From: Deltaproteobacteria bacterium
GTDB taxonomy: Bacteria; Myxococcota_A; Polyangia; JAAYKL01
Length of the DNA: 45,957 nt
NCBI GenBank assembly: GCA_028713995.1
Contig: JAQTNF010000024.1
Coordinates: forward strand, 1-45,957
Direction: 5' to 3'
Positions 13,868 through 23,584 of this stretch are shown in pieces; position 1 is the stretch's first letter; the number at the start of each line of letters is the position of its first letter. Made by a program: the position numbers and the translations under genes. The notes beneath the pieces were generated by a model that saw only the letters and a list, made by a program, of their open reading frames with translations, ran no database searches and was not told where the DNA came from.

Positions 13868-16579
13868 ATGATGGGGACGACCTCAACCAACCTTCGGCTC
13901 ACCCCCCGTCTGACGCCCCATGGCCGCCTGCTGCTCTCGTCGTCGGACGACGCTCCCGAGCTCGAGCGGGCGCTCGGCGAGCGCCTCCGAGAGGCCTTTG
14001 ATCGCGGACACGGGCATGGGCTGCTCAGGCTGGGAGCCGCCGAGGTCGGCCAGGTCCTCCCGCCGGTCTTCGCCTACTGGCGCGAGCTCGGCGGCCGCTT
14101 CGCCACGGCGCTGTGCACTCGGCCCGACATCGAGGAGCGTGAGGTCGAGCCGCCGCCGCCGCCGGAGGACCTGGATGCGCTCGCCGCCGCCGCTCCGTTG
14201 ATGCCCGGCGCCGAGTACCTGACGGTCGATGTCCTGCGCGCGCTCTGGACGGGAATCGGCGAGGCCTTCACCACCGAGCTGGCCGACACCAAGACCACGG
14301 TTCAGGACTTCCTCAAGCGCCTGAGCCCGGCCTGGAACGTCGTCGGGCGGGTGCACTTCAACCTCGCCGAGAACCGCAAGGACGAGCAGGCGCCCTTCGC
14401 CTTCCTCGCGACTTACACCCATCGCCTCTCGGCGCACGGCAAGGCCCAGCACATCCCGCTCGGTCAGGCCCTGCGCGAGTACGCGGGCGCGGCGAACAAG
14501 GAGCGGCTTCTGTCGCTCCTGCTCCCGGTGCAGCGCGCGGCCGAACGCTGCGCGTGGCTTAAGGCAATGGTCGACGCGGGCGAGGTCTTCCATCCGCTGC
14601 GCTGGTCGCCACAGGAGGCCTTTCGTTTCCTCGGTGACGTATCGGAACTGGAGCGCGCGGGGGTCGTGGTCCGCATGCCCACGAGCTGGAAAGCGGGTCG
14701 GCCATCCCGGCCGCAGGTGACGGCCACCGTTGGAGCCAAAGCCCCGTCCGCGCTGGGGAGAGATGCGTTGCTCGACTTTCGTATGGAGGTCACGCTCGAC
14801 GGTGGCCGGCTGACCCCCGGCGAGGTGAAGGAGATCCTGGCCGGCACGAACGGTCTCGCCCTCATCCGCGGCCAGTGGGTCGAGGTCGACCGCGAACGGC
14901 TCGAACGGATGATGGATCGCTTTGAGGAGGCCGAGCGGCTCGCGGCCGCGGGTGGGCTTTCGTTCGGCGAAGCCATGCGAATGCTCGCCGGAGCGGACGT
15001 CACAAAGCGCGGAGCCGCGACCGGCGTCGATCCCGACTGGTCCCGCGTCATCGCGGGGACGTGGCTCGCCGAGACCCTGAAGGGGCTTCGCTCGCCCGAA
15101 GAGCTCGAAAAGATCGATCCGGGGCGCAAGCTGCGCGGCACCTTGCGGCCCTACCAGCATGTCGGGGTTCGCTGGCTCCACCTGCTCTCAAGGCTCGGCC
15201 TCGGGGCCTGTCTCGCCGACGATATGGGCCTCGGCAAGACCATCCAGGTCCTGTCGCTGCTTCTCGTTCGGCAAGGCGAGCCGGATGGCAGGCGACAGCC
15301 GAGCCTGCTCTTGGCTCCGGCCTCGCTGCTCGCCAACTGGGCCGCGGAGATCGAACGGTTTGCACCTGGGCTCAAAGCCGTGATCGCGCATTCCTCGGCC
15401 ATGCCGGCCGACGAGCTCAAGACCATCGACCCCGAGAAGCTCGCCGGGGTGGATCTCGTCATCACGAGCTACGGCTCGCTCCTGCGCATCCCCTGGCTGG
15501 CGACCACCTCGTGGCGTCTCGTGGTTCTCGACGAGGCCCAGGCGATCAAGAATCCCGACGCAAAGCAAACGCGAGCGGCAAAGAATCTCAAGGCGCAGGC
15601 GCGGATCGCGCTCACCGGCACACCCATCGAGAACCGGCTCGGCGACCTGTGGTCGATCTTCGACTTCATCAATCCGGGGCTGCTCGGTTCGGCCAAGGAG
15701 TTCACGGGGTACACCAAGCACCTCGCGGACAAGCCGCACAACCCATACGGCCCGCTGCGCGACCTCGTGCGTCCGTATATCCTGCGGCGCCTCAAGACCG
15801 ACAAGACCGTCATCTCGGATCTGCCCGACAAGACCGAGGTCAAGGCCTTCTGCCAGCTCAGTCGCAAGCAGGTCGCGCTCTACCAGCAGGCCGTCAAAGA
15901 CCTGGCCGAACAACTCGGGGACGCCGATGGCATCAAGCGCAGGGGGCTGGTGCTCGCCTTTCTCATGCGCTTCAAGCAGATCTGTAACCATCCCTCGCAG
16001 TGGCTGGGCGACGGAGCCTGGGCCGAGGACGACAGCGGCAAGTGGGCCCGCCTGCGCGAGCTCGGCGAGGTGATTGCGGCCAAGCAGGAGAAGGCGCTCG
16101 TCTTCACCCAGTTCCGCGAGGTGACTGCGCCCTTGGCATCTTTCCTCGGCGGCGTGTTCGGCCGCGCCGGGCTCGTTCTTCACGGCGAGACCGCGGTCAA
16201 GAAGCGCACGGATCTGGTCAAGCGCTTCCAGGAGGATGAGTCGGTGCCGTTTTTCGTGCTGTCGCTCAAGGCCGGCGGCTCGGGGCTCAACCTCACCGCG
16301 GCCTCGCACGTGATCCACTTTGATCGCTGGTGGAACCCGGCCGTCGAGAACCAGGCCACAGACCGCGCGTTCCGCATCGGGCAGACGAAGAACGTGTTGG
16401 TCCACAAGTTCGTCTGCCGGGGCACCGTCGAGGAGAAGATCGACGCGCTCATCGAATCGAAGAAGCAGCTATCCAAGGAGATGCTCGAAGGCGGCACCGA
16501 GCTGAACCTGACCGAGCTCAAGGACGAGGAGCTGCTCAAGCTCGTCGCTCTCGACCTCAACGCAGCGATGAAGGAGTGA
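13868..16579 (+). CDS. SNF2-family DNA-dependent ATPase/helicase
   Basis: 903 residues. The N-terminal half carries the bacterial SNF2-associated region (about 255-380; FLGDVSELERAGVVVRMP, then LALIRGQWVEVD). The ATPase core has Walker A DMGLGKT (452-458), DEAQ box (555-558), the TGTPIENRLGDLWSIFDF segment, and helicase C motifs ending in RAFRIGQ (833-839). All catalytic motifs are intact. Bacterial SNF2 proteins translocate on DNA or remodel transcription complexes. The immediately following SWIM zinc-finger gene, three bases away, is a frequent genomic partner. No strong ribosome site precedes the ATG at 13868, and the second ATG (13871) is an equal choice. Confidence 0.9.
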   Translation: MMGTTSTNLRLTPRLTPHGRLLLSSSDDAPELERALGERLREAFDRGHGHGLLRLGAAEVGQVLPPVFAYWRELGGRFATALCTRPDIEEREVEPPPPPEDLDALAAAAPLMPGAEYLTVDVLRALWTGIGEAFTTELADTKTTVQDFLKRLSPAWNVVGRVHFNLAENRKDEQAPFAFLATYTHRLSAHGKAQHIPLGQALREYAGAANKERLLSLLLPVQRAAERCAWLKAMVDAGEVFHPLRWSPQEAFRFLGDVSELERAGVVVRMPTSWKAGRPSRPQVTATVGAKAPSALGRDALLDFRMEVTLDGGRLTPGEVKEILAGTNGLALIRGQWVEVDRERLERMMDRFEEAERLAAAGGLSFGEAMRMLAGADVTKRGAATGVDPDWSRVIAGTWLAETLKGLRSPEELEKIDPGRKLRGTLRPYQHVGVRWLHLLSRLGLGACLADDMGLGKTIQVLSLLLVRQGEPDGRRQPSLLLAPASLLANWAAEIERFAPGLKAVIAHSSAMPADELKTIDPEKLAGVDLVITSYGSLLRIPWLATTSWRLVVLDEAQAIKNPDAKQTRAAKNLKAQARIALTGTPIENRLGDLWSIFDFINPGLLGSAKEFTGYTKHLADKPHNPYGPLRDLVRPYILRRLKTDKTVISDLPDKTEVKAFCQLSRKQVALYQQAVKDLAEQLGDADGIKRRGLVLAFLMRFKQICNHPSQWLGDGAWAEDDSGKWARLRELGEVIAAKQEKALVFTQFREVTAPLASFLGGVFGRAGLVLHGETAVKKRTDLVKRFQEDESVPFFVLSLKAGGSGLNLTAASHVIHFDRWWNPAVENQATDRAFRIGQTKNVLVHKFVCRGTVEEKIDALIESKKQLSKEMLEGGTELNLTELKDEELLKLVALDLNAAMKE

Positions 16580-16582
16580 CGG

Positions 16583-17581
16583 ATGTCGCGATACGACTAC
16601 TATAACTACGGTTGGAGGCCCTACGTGTCCGTGGCCGAGCGGCGGCGCAAGGCCGAGCGCGAGATGCAGAAGCTCAGGAAGAAGGGCCACCCGGTGTCGC
16701 CGGTGGAGATCGAGGGCCGCACCATCGCCCGGACCTTCTGGGGCAAGGCCTGGTGCGACAACCTCGAGCGCTACAGCGATTACTCGAATCGCCTGCCTCG
16801 CGGCCGCACATATGTACGCAACGGTTCGGTGGTCGACCTCCAGATCGCCCCCGGCGAGGTCAGCGCCCTGGTCAGCGGCTCGGAAATCTACAAGGTCTCG
16901 GTGAAGGTATCGACCGTGCCAAAGGCGCGCTGGACCTCGATCTGCACCGATTGCGCGGGCGCGATCGACTCGCTGGTGGAGCTGCTGCAAGGGCGCTTCT
17001 CCAAGGGGGTCATGGAGCGCATCTGCCGGCAGAAGACCGGACTGTTCCCTCAGCCTTCCGAGATCCGGTTCTCGTGCAGTTGTCCGGACTGGGCCTCGAT
17101 GTGCAAGCACGTCGCGGCCGTGCTCTACGGCATCGGCGCCCGGCTCGACGAGTACCCCGAGCTGCTCTTCAAGCTGCGTGAAGTCGATGAGAAGAACCTC
17201 ATCGCCAAGGCGGGCAAGGGGCTGCCGTTGTCCAAGAAGGGACCAGCGAAAGAGAAGGTTCTGGCCGGCGACGACCTGTCGGAGCTGTTCGGGTTGGAGA
17301 TGGGCACAACCGAGCCCCGTCGCGCCAAGCCGAACCGGGCCGCGGAAAAGAACCCGCCCAAACGCGCGGACAAGAAGCCGGACCGCGCACCGAAGAGAGC
17401 CGAAGCCGCCGCGCCCGCGAAGAAGAAAAAGCGCGTGGTGAAGGACTATCCCAAATGCGCCTATCCGGGCTGCGACCGGAACCGCTTCGTCCGCGGCAGG
17501 GGCTTCTGTGGCCTTCACTGGAAGATGTGGATGGATGGCCGGATCAGTGACGCGAGTCACTACCACAAGCAGGAATGCTGA
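16583..17581 (+). CDS. SWIM zinc-finger protein, partner of SNF2 ATPase
   Basis: 332 residues beginning three bases after the SNF2 stop, so surely co-transcribed. The conserved N-terminal half includes ARTFWGKAWCDNLERYSDY and SRLPRGRTYVRNGSVVDL-like segments common to bacterial SWIM proteins. The SWIM motif CxCx6CxH is at Cys165, Cys167, Cys174 and His176. A Lys/Arg/Pro-rich linker (about 235-285) leads to a second Cys/His cluster (CAYPGC at 292-297 and FCGLH near 310) that probably binds another zinc and resembles small DNA-binding fingers. Likely role: DNA or nucleic-acid recruitment factor for the SNF2 motor. Confidence 0.85.
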   Translation: MSRYDYYNYGWRPYVSVAERRRKAEREMQKLRKKGHPVSPVEIEGRTIARTFWGKAWCDNLERYSDYSNRLPRGRTYVRNGSVVDLQIAPGEVSALVSGSEIYKVSVKVSTVPKARWTSICTDCAGAIDSLVELLQGRFSKGVMERICRQKTGLFPQPSEIRFSCSCPDWASMCKHVAAVLYGIGARLDEYPELLFKLREVDEKNLIAKAGKGLPLSKKGPAKEKVLAGDDLSELFGLEMGTTEPRRAKPNRAAEKNPPKRADKKPDRAPKRAEAAAPAKKKKRVVKDYPKCAYPGCDRNRFVRGRGFCGLHWKMWMDGRISDASHYHKQEC

Positions 17582-17629
17582 GCCGCCCCCCGAGGGCGTG
17601 GAGTGGATCGATGCCTTGTCCTCGGAAGG

Positions 17630-17735
17630 CCCATCGCCCGCCGCATGACCTGCAGTGTCCGTCACCTCGTCGAGCGGCCCACATGCCAGCGTCCGCACAC
17701 GAGCGCGAGGAGCACGGAAAGGGCACGGGCCGATT
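17630..17735 (-). pseudogene. fossil of a lipoprotein leader related to the beta-propeller lipoprotein
   Basis: Minus-strand sequence encoding LLALVCGRWHVG then, after a one-base deletion, PLDEVTDTAGHAAGD closely matches the leader of the 8040-6343 lipoprotein ([24 protein letters not shown]). DNA identity is high over about 70 bases. The lipidated Cys codon TGC has become CGC (Arg), one T is lost, and nothing of the linker or propeller follows. It is a non-functional remnant of a paralogue or of a duplication. Confidence 0.65.
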
Positions 17736-18139
17736 CCCACGGGACACGACGCGGGCCTACGGTTGTATGGGGAGCGCAGGCCCCGTTTTGCCGGAATAAT
17801 CGCGTCAGGGCGTTTTCGCCCCAATCCGCAGGGATCGATACAACTGCCCGACAATATTTGACAAAACGGGACAGTGCCTATTGGCGTGGAGATTGCCTAA
17901 CGTTGAATTTGAAAGGCGTGGTTCAAAACAACCGCTTGTGTGCGGCGCACGAGGGAACAAGACGTGGAAACGGCGGCCATTGACAACATATACAAATTGA
18001 GGTTGGATGCCGTGCATCCCCATGAGTAAGAAAACATGCTTTTGAACCGTTTTATTCCATGAAGCTGGTTGAGAAGGGAACAAAAGCACCGTTGACGGTG
18101 CATAAGCCGGAAGATTCGGCAAAAACAGGAGGAATTGAG
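17736..18139. other. intergenic region with structured leader upstream of the metzincin gene
   Basis: No gene. A GGGCG-TTTT-CGCCC hairpin is at 17808-17821. A TTGACA hexamer at 17980-17985 could be a -35 box, but the matching -10 position (TTGGAT, 18003-18008) is poor. Two adjacent hairpins occur just before the ribosome site: GCACCG-TTGA-CGGTGC (18086-18101) and GCCG-N7-CGGC (18106-18120). Confidence 0.45.
18086..18120 (+). promoter_or_regulatory. tandem hairpins in the 5' leader of the metzincin gene
   Basis: A six-base-pair stem with TTGA loop and a four-base-pair stem with a seven-base loop lie back to back, ending seven bases before the AGGAGG site. They could protect the message or control translation. 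They do not match a riboswitch I know. Confidence 0.35.
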
Positions 18140-21100
18140 ATGAGACGAAGGTCATTGGGAGTGACGCTGGTGTTGGCTCTCCTCTCGACCGCGCTCGTCA
18201 TGAGCTGCGCCGAGGAAAGACAACCCATCAACCGCGTCCAGCCGAATGTTGTCAAGAAAGCGATGCTCAAGGGTGAATGGTATTTTACCCAGCGCACGAT
18301 CGACGTGCCCGGCGGCAAGGTCGTCTCTCACCCCTTCTTCGGTCCGTCCGTGGTCGGGGCCGGGTACGACGTGCAGCGGGTGCGCTTCGACATCCAGGAA
18401 GATTTCCTGTATGTGCGGCGCTCCACGGAGAAGCTCATCGGCGGTGAGACCTATAGCAAACCCGAGCAGGATGATTGGTCGTCCTACGTCATCATGGCGG
18501 CGTACCGCATCACGAGCCACTTCGACATCCAGCGCGACTACAACCCGGTGACCGGTGAGAGCATGAACGTGCTCTCCGAGAACACCTACGACCGACCGTG
18601 GTGGGAGCGCGAGTACATGCGCGTAGACTGGTCCCAGAACCTGGCGCCCGGTTACACGTATACCTTCGCGCAGATCCCGTCGGATCCGGTTCCGTACTAC
18701 GTGCAGGACTCCTGCACGCCGGATCTCGAGTTCGCGTCGGATCCCGCGGACCGGTGCGTGCCGGACGACAAGGCCCCATTCTTCGACATCGTATGGAATG
18801 AGGACGGCAGCGATCTCGTCCAGGGCTATTTCGACATCACGAACGCATCGGTCGTGAAACCCTCCATCGTGTACCTCGAGGGCTACGGCGAAATCCCCAG
18901 CTGCTACCTCAACTCGGATGCGGACATCGCGGAGTGCGACGACACCTTCTACTTTACGCGCACCTCCTTCTGGAAGCTCGACCCGAACCACGACTACGAG
19001 CCCATGCCCTACTCGGGGCCGGTGAGCTCGCAGTTCGGGTACTTCAGCCAGGATCGGCTCAAGTTCGACGACCAGGTCGGCGTCGTCGAGTCGCAGCGCC
19101 AGTACTATGCCAACCGCTACAACCTCTGGGAGCAGTCGCACGACTACGCCAAGCTCTGCCGGACCGACGAGGACTGCTGCGACAAGGCCGACCCGTGGGA
19201 GTGCAACAGCATCTGCGACGTGTACACGGGCCTGCGCGACACGGACAAGGACCGCATCGAGACAGAGCAGGACTGCAAGTTCCACGTCACCCCCTCGAAG
19301 CTCGAGACCGAGTGCGAGCCCCAGTACTACTGCACGCTGCCTTACAACCAGAGGCGCGTGCGCCCCATCGTGTACTACGCGAACAAGGAGTGGCCCGAGG
19401 AGCTCGTGCACAGCCCCCGCGACTATCAGGGGCAGGACATCGAGCCCGCCTTCCTCGACTCGTGGAAGTGGGCCATGGCGGACCAGGACGGCGAGGAACG
19501 CCCCGTGATGGAGCAGATCTCCGACCAGTGGAGCGCGCCGTACGTGCGCACCATCAACATCCTCAAGATGAAGGCGGCCGGCAAGTTCAACGCCGATACC
19601 CAGGCGAACGTGCCGTACGTCAGCGACGACATGAAGCGCGACGAGCCCGGCAAGGGCAAGTTCACCGCCATCGGCGTGGTCGAAAAGGACGCGAACGGCA
19701 TCCCGACCGGCCAGAAGGGCGCGGACGAGAACTGGTACGACCCGGAGCGGCCGCCCTACGTGATCTGCCGCTTCGCCCCGGTGCTCGGACCGGACAACGA
19801 TCCGAACAACGTTGAGCCCGACGTTTGCTGGGAGCGCGTCCAGGAGATCAGCCATTGCGTGTTCAACCCGGCCAAGCCGGGCGTGAACCCCAAGACGGGC
19901 GATGCGTGGACCGAGGCCCAGGGCTGGCCCATCTGCTCCACGCGCGAGGCCACGCCGCGGCTCGGCGACATCCGCCAGAGCTTTGCGTACTGGGTCGACA
20001 AGTTCAATCCGGGCGGCGGATACCTCGGCCTCGGCCCGGGCCTGCCCGATCCCGTCACGGGCGAGATCCTGTCCGGCACCGGACACATCTACCAGGCCAA
20101 CGACAACGCCACCCGCGGCCTGAGGGACGTCGCGCTGCTCATCACGGGCGACCTCGACGCGAAGAAGTACATCGACGGTTACAACCTGAGCGGCTGGCTC
20201 AACAAGTACACCGGCAACAACGTCAACCCGACCGGGTACAGCCTCGCGCAGATCGCGTCCACGGGCGCGGGCATGAGGGCCAACCTGGACAGCAACCCGA
20301 CCGCGATCCGCCTCGATGCGAAGGCGATCAAGGCCATGAAGGACGCCCTTCCGGCCCACGGCGCGACCACGGCGCCCAAGAACGACCTCGTCAGCTCCTT
20401 CCGGGTGGACGACCTCATGAAGGCGGCCGCGGCCAACTTGGAACAGGTGGGCCCGGACAGGGATCCGGACGACATGCTGCACTTCATCAGCACCGCTCCG
20501 GAGGGCTCCGCGATCGAGTCGGAGCTCCTGAACGATTCCAATGCGAAGCTGACGTTGCAGGCGGCCACGGGCGTGGTGCCGGGCAGCCGCGACGAGGACG
20601 GGATGATGAAGGCCCTGCTCATCACCCGCGACGGGCCGATCAAGACGGCCCGGGCGATCGAGAAGGTCAAGGATTTCATCCGTTCCGAGCTCTCGGGCGA
20701 CTTCGCGGAGACGGGCGATGACGCCGCGATCTCGACGGCCGCGGAGATCCAGGAGCTGCGGCGCCAGGGCAAGCTGCCCGAGGGCAGCGGCGATGAGTTC
20801 GAGAACGCCGTGTGGCGCCTCCTGCGCAAGAAGATGCTCCACGGGGTCGTGGCCCATGAGATCGGCCACTCGGTCGGCCTGATGCACAACTTCGGCGGAT
20901 CGCAGGACTCGATCAACTATCAAGAGGAGTACTGGAAGATCCGGACCAACGGCTGCGCGGATCAGCCGTACGACTCCATGGCGCCGGACATCAATGACCC
21001 GGCCAGCCAGCCGAGCTGGGACGAGGCCAACGGCTGCAACAACCCGAACCCGCGCGTCGGGCTCAGGTTCATCAACTGGGCGGACGGCGGCGATCCTTTG

Positions 21101-23476
21101 TCGCAGTACGAGATCTCCAAGAAGCTGTACCACTGGGGCTACGGCTCCATCATGGACTACACCGCGAACGTGGACATGGACTCGTATGGTCTGGGCCGTT
21201 ACGACTGGGCCGCGATCCTGTTCGGCTACGGCCACCACTTCGAGGTCTACAAGGAGACCCCGGCGGACACGAACTGGAAGTTCCATGAGACTCTGCGCCC
21301 CGGACGCGCCACGGCGGACTCGCCCAACGCATCCACCATTATCGATACCGAGGGTGTGTTCATTGATTCCAACGGCAACCCCATGGTCCAGCCGGGCGCC
21401 AAGGTGATCAATACGATGACGGGCGAGACGAGCACCGTGGCAACGGTCACGGAGACCGAGATCACGCTCGCCACGCCGTTCAATACGCCGCTCGCCAAGG
21501 GCGACAGGTACTCGGTGTGGGGCTACCCGGTCGGGCTCAACTCGTTGGGCCTGAACGGGCTCTCGTTCAAGTTCATGCTCGACCAGTACATGGCCGGCCG
21601 CGGGTCGCCAATGGTCACCCTGTACCAGTACTTCTACCAGCCGCATTACACGGAGTGGTACCGCAACTGGGTCGGCGCGGACGGCAAGCCCAACCTGGGG
21701 TTCAACCTCCAGTCCAACCGCGACGTGCGCGACATCCGCGCCTTTGACTGGCGCGTGCGCTCCGAGGGCAACGCGGAGTACTCGCCCGGCTTCAGCATGA
21801 AGAAGGAGGCCAAGATCCGCGTCCCGTACGTGGACTGCAACGACTACTCGGCCAACATCTCGAACGACTGCCGCACGTGGGACTACGGCGCGGACGACTA
21901 CGAGCGCATGCACAACCAGATCACGAAGTGGGAGAAGTGGTACATCTCGCGCTCCTTTGTCCGGGGGAGGGTGGGCTACTCGCCGGAGAACTACTACTCG
22001 AATTACTATGATCGCTTTTACAAGTGGCCGAAGAACTTCAACGACATCTTCGCCCTGTACGTGGAGCTCTTCTCGAGTCTGTACAACGAGCGCGAGCTCG
22101 ACGCTATGGTCCAGGATCCGTACAACTCCTGGGGCGGTTACGCGGTGGCCCTGCACGACGGCTTCAACATGCTGATGCAGACCCTCGCGACGCCGGACGC
22201 GGCGTCATCCTACCAGTTCGAGCACCGCGCGCAGAACGGCGAGCTTGGCATCACGGCAGACACCGTGGACAGCCGAAAGGAAGCAGGCTTCGACATCTCG
22301 GGCGGCAGCCGGTTCTTCCAGACCAACTACATGAACGCCGACTACGACGACACCTGCGGCGTGAGCTTCTGGCGCTGCCTGTGGAACGTGGGTTGGTATT
22401 ACGACAAGATCATGGCGCTCAACGCGCTGTCCGAGTCCTCGACCTTCTTCATCGCCAGGGACACGGCGTACGACGTGCGGCTGTTCCGGATCAGCTTCTT
22501 CGACAACTTCAACTGGCAGCTCAAGCGCTACTTCGCGGGCATCATGGGCGAGAGGTGGTACGACTGGGCGCCCATGACCGTGGTGAACACCGCGACCGGA
22601 GCTCCGCACTATCCGCAGCTCAACCCGGACCAGCCGATCATTCCGAACGGCAAGCAGCAGCCGCCGATCCTGTGGCGCGACTGGGCCAACCCTGCGGCCG
22701 ACATCACGCAGGAGGCCGTTTACCGCAACGACCCCCGCATCAATCCGTCCCTGCGCGAGGTCATCAACAACCCGGATCCGCTGGAGAACCCGTTCCTCAC
22801 GTCGCTCGTGCCGATCGATCCGGTGATGGGATTCACCACGCAGATCTACGCCATGGTGCTCGGCATGTCCCGGTTCCAGCACAACTACGACCTGTCCTTC
22901 TACAACGCCTCCCGCATGTGGACCAAGATCGGCGAGACGATCAATACCGCGAACGAGGATCCCGACGATCCCAATTACGCGTACGTCCACTACTTCGATC
23001 CGGATTCGCAGACGACCTACACGGCGATCCGCTACTTCGGGGCCAACGACCTGTTCCATCCGTACAAGAACATCTTCGGGTACAAGCAGACGAGCGTGGC
23101 CGGAGCAATGATCGAGTTCGCCAACAAGCTGCGCTCCAGGTCGGATTCCTGCGACCCGCTCGGCGCCCAGGTTACGGCCACCACGGCGGACAACTGCTGC
23201 GACGATCCGTACATGGCGAAGTACGAGGACAGGCCCATGCTCACGGTCACCACGACGGACGACTGCCCGGCCGAGTATGGCGATCCGTCCACCATGGATG
23301 AGGCCGCGCTCAAGACAACGATCGACGCCATCGCAGCGCGCACCAAGCTCGCGAACGACTACCTGGCACGGTACCGCGGCTTGCTCGACTTCCAGGTGCG
23401 CCTGACGAACGTGTACGACATGTACATGGGCATGGTTGGCGCTCCGGACAATCCGGGCAATACGCCCGGCGAGTGA
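18140..23476 (+). CDS. giant zinc metalloprotease lipoprotein (metzincin-type, 1778 aa)
   Basis: The start at 18140 has a strong AGGAGG site upstream. Residues 1-22 form a lipoprotein signal with lipobox VMSC (Cys23). The zinc site HEIGHSVGLMH is at 906-916 (ligands His906, His910, His916; catalytic Glu907), preceded by a helix and followed by NFGG. A candidate Met-turn SIMDY lies at 1003-1007, a longer gap than in small metzincins. A Cys-rich stretch (LCRTDEDCCDK and WECNSICD, about 335-360) looks like a disulfide-bonded module, and a CNNPNPRVG segment follows the zinc site. Likely an outer-surface or periplasmic protease acting on large proteins. A strong hairpin follows the gene, which appears to be monocistronic. 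Subfamily not certain. Confidence 0.8.
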   Translation: MRRRSLGVTLVLALLSTALVMSCAEERQPINRVQPNVVKKAMLKGEWYFTQRTIDVPGGKVVSHPFFGPSVVGAGYDVQRVRFDIQEDFLYVRRSTEKLIGGETYSKPEQDDWSSYVIMAAYRITSHFDIQRDYNPVTGESMNVLSENTYDRPWWEREYMRVDWSQNLAPGYTYTFAQIPSDPVPYYVQDSCTPDLEFASDPADRCVPDDKAPFFDIVWNEDGSDLVQGYFDITNASVVKPSIVYLEGYGEIPSCYLNSDADIAECDDTFYFTRTSFWKLDPNHDYEPMPYSGPVSSQFGYFSQDRLKFDDQVGVVESQRQYYANRYNLWEQSHDYAKLCRTDEDCCDKADPWECNSICDVYTGLRDTDKDRIETEQDCKFHVTPSKLETECEPQYYCTLPYNQRRVRPIVYYANKEWPEELVHSPRDYQGQDIEPAFLDSWKWAMADQDGEERPVMEQISDQWSAPYVRTINILKMKAAGKFNADTQANVPYVSDDMKRDEPGKGKFTAIGVVEKDANGIPTGQKGADENWYDPERPPYVICRFAPVLGPDNDPNNVEPDVCWERVQEISHCVFNPAKPGVNPKTGDAWTEAQGWPICSTREATPRLGDIRQSFAYWVDKFNPGGGYLGLGPGLPDPVTGEILSGTGHIYQANDNATRGLRDVALLITGDLDAKKYIDGYNLSGWLNKYTGNNVNPTGYSLAQIASTGAGMRANLDSNPTAIRLDAKAIKAMKDALPAHGATTAPKNDLVSSFRVDDLMKAAAANLEQVGPDRDPDDMLHFISTAPEGSAIESELLNDSNAKLTLQAATGVVPGSRDEDGMMKALLITRDGPIKTARAIEKVKDFIRSELSGDFAETGDDAAISTAAEIQELRRQGKLPEGSGDEFENAVWRLLRKKMLHGVVAHEIGHSVGLMHNFGGSQDSINYQEEYWKIRTNGCADQPYDSMAPDINDPASQPSWDEANGCNNPNPRVGLRFINWADGGDPLSQYEISKKLYHWGYGSIMDYTANVDMDSYGLGRYDWAAILFGYGHHFEVYKETPADTNWKFHETLRPGRATADSPNASTIIDTEGVFIDSNGNPMVQPGAKVINTMTGETSTVATVTETEITLATPFNTPLAKGDRYSVWGYPVGLNSLGLNGLSFKFMLDQYMAGRGSPMVTLYQYFYQPHYTEWYRNWVGADGKPNLGFNLQSNRDVRDIRAFDWRVRSEGNAEYSPGFSMKKEAKIRVPYVDCNDYSANISNDCRTWDYGADDYERMHNQITKWEKWYISRSFVRGRVGYSPENYYSNYYDRFYKWPKNFNDIFALYVELFSSLYNERELDAMVQDPYNSWGGYAVALHDGFNMLMQTLATPDAASSYQFEHRAQNGELGITADTVDSRKEAGFDISGGSRFFQTNYMNADYDDTCGVSFWRCLWNVGWYYDKIMALNALSESSTFFIARDTAYDVRLFRISFFDNFNWQLKRYFAGIMGERWYDWAPMTVVNTATGAPHYPQLNPDQPIIPNGKQQPPILWRDWANPAADITQEAVYRNDPRINPSLREVINNPDPLENPFLTSLVPIDPVMGFTTQIYAMVLGMSRFQHNYDLSFYNASRMWTKIGETINTANEDPDDPNYAYVHYFDPDSQTTYTAIRYFGANDLFHPYKNIFGYKQTSVAGAMIEFANKLRSRSDSCDPLGAQVTATTADNCCDDPYMAKYEDRPMLTVTTTDDCPAEYGDPSTMDEAALKTTIDAIAARTKLANDYLARYRGLLDFQVRLTNVYDMYMGMVGAPDNPGNTPGE

Positions 23477-23492
23477 TCCCTCCTTCTTGCAA

Positions 23493-23517
23493 GGCCCGCC
23501 CGATTCCCGGGCGGGCC
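23493..23517 (+). terminator. GC-rich terminator-like hairpin after the metzincin gene
   Basis: GGCCCGCCCG (23493-23502) pairs with CGGGCGGGCC (23508-23517) around ATTCC, 16 bases after the stop codon. No T-run follows, as is common in very GC-rich genomes. Confidence 0.7.
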
Positions 23518-23584
23518 GGACTCTCCAGACACACGTGACCCTCCTGGACTGGCGGCGACCCGTGTGTTATGGCAACCGGCGATC

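Noticed and set aside
17980-18008. Promoter TTGACA-17-TTGGAT for the metzincin gene
   Set aside because: The -35 hexamer is perfect but the -10 matches only three positions; kept as a note, not as a promoter call.
18152-22156. Long minus-strand open frame (about 1330 codons) opposite the metzincin gene
   Set aside because: Typical GC-rich antisense shadow: Val/Arg/Leu/His-rich product without domain patterns, no ribosome site, and the plus strand has lipobox, zinc motif and Met-turn.
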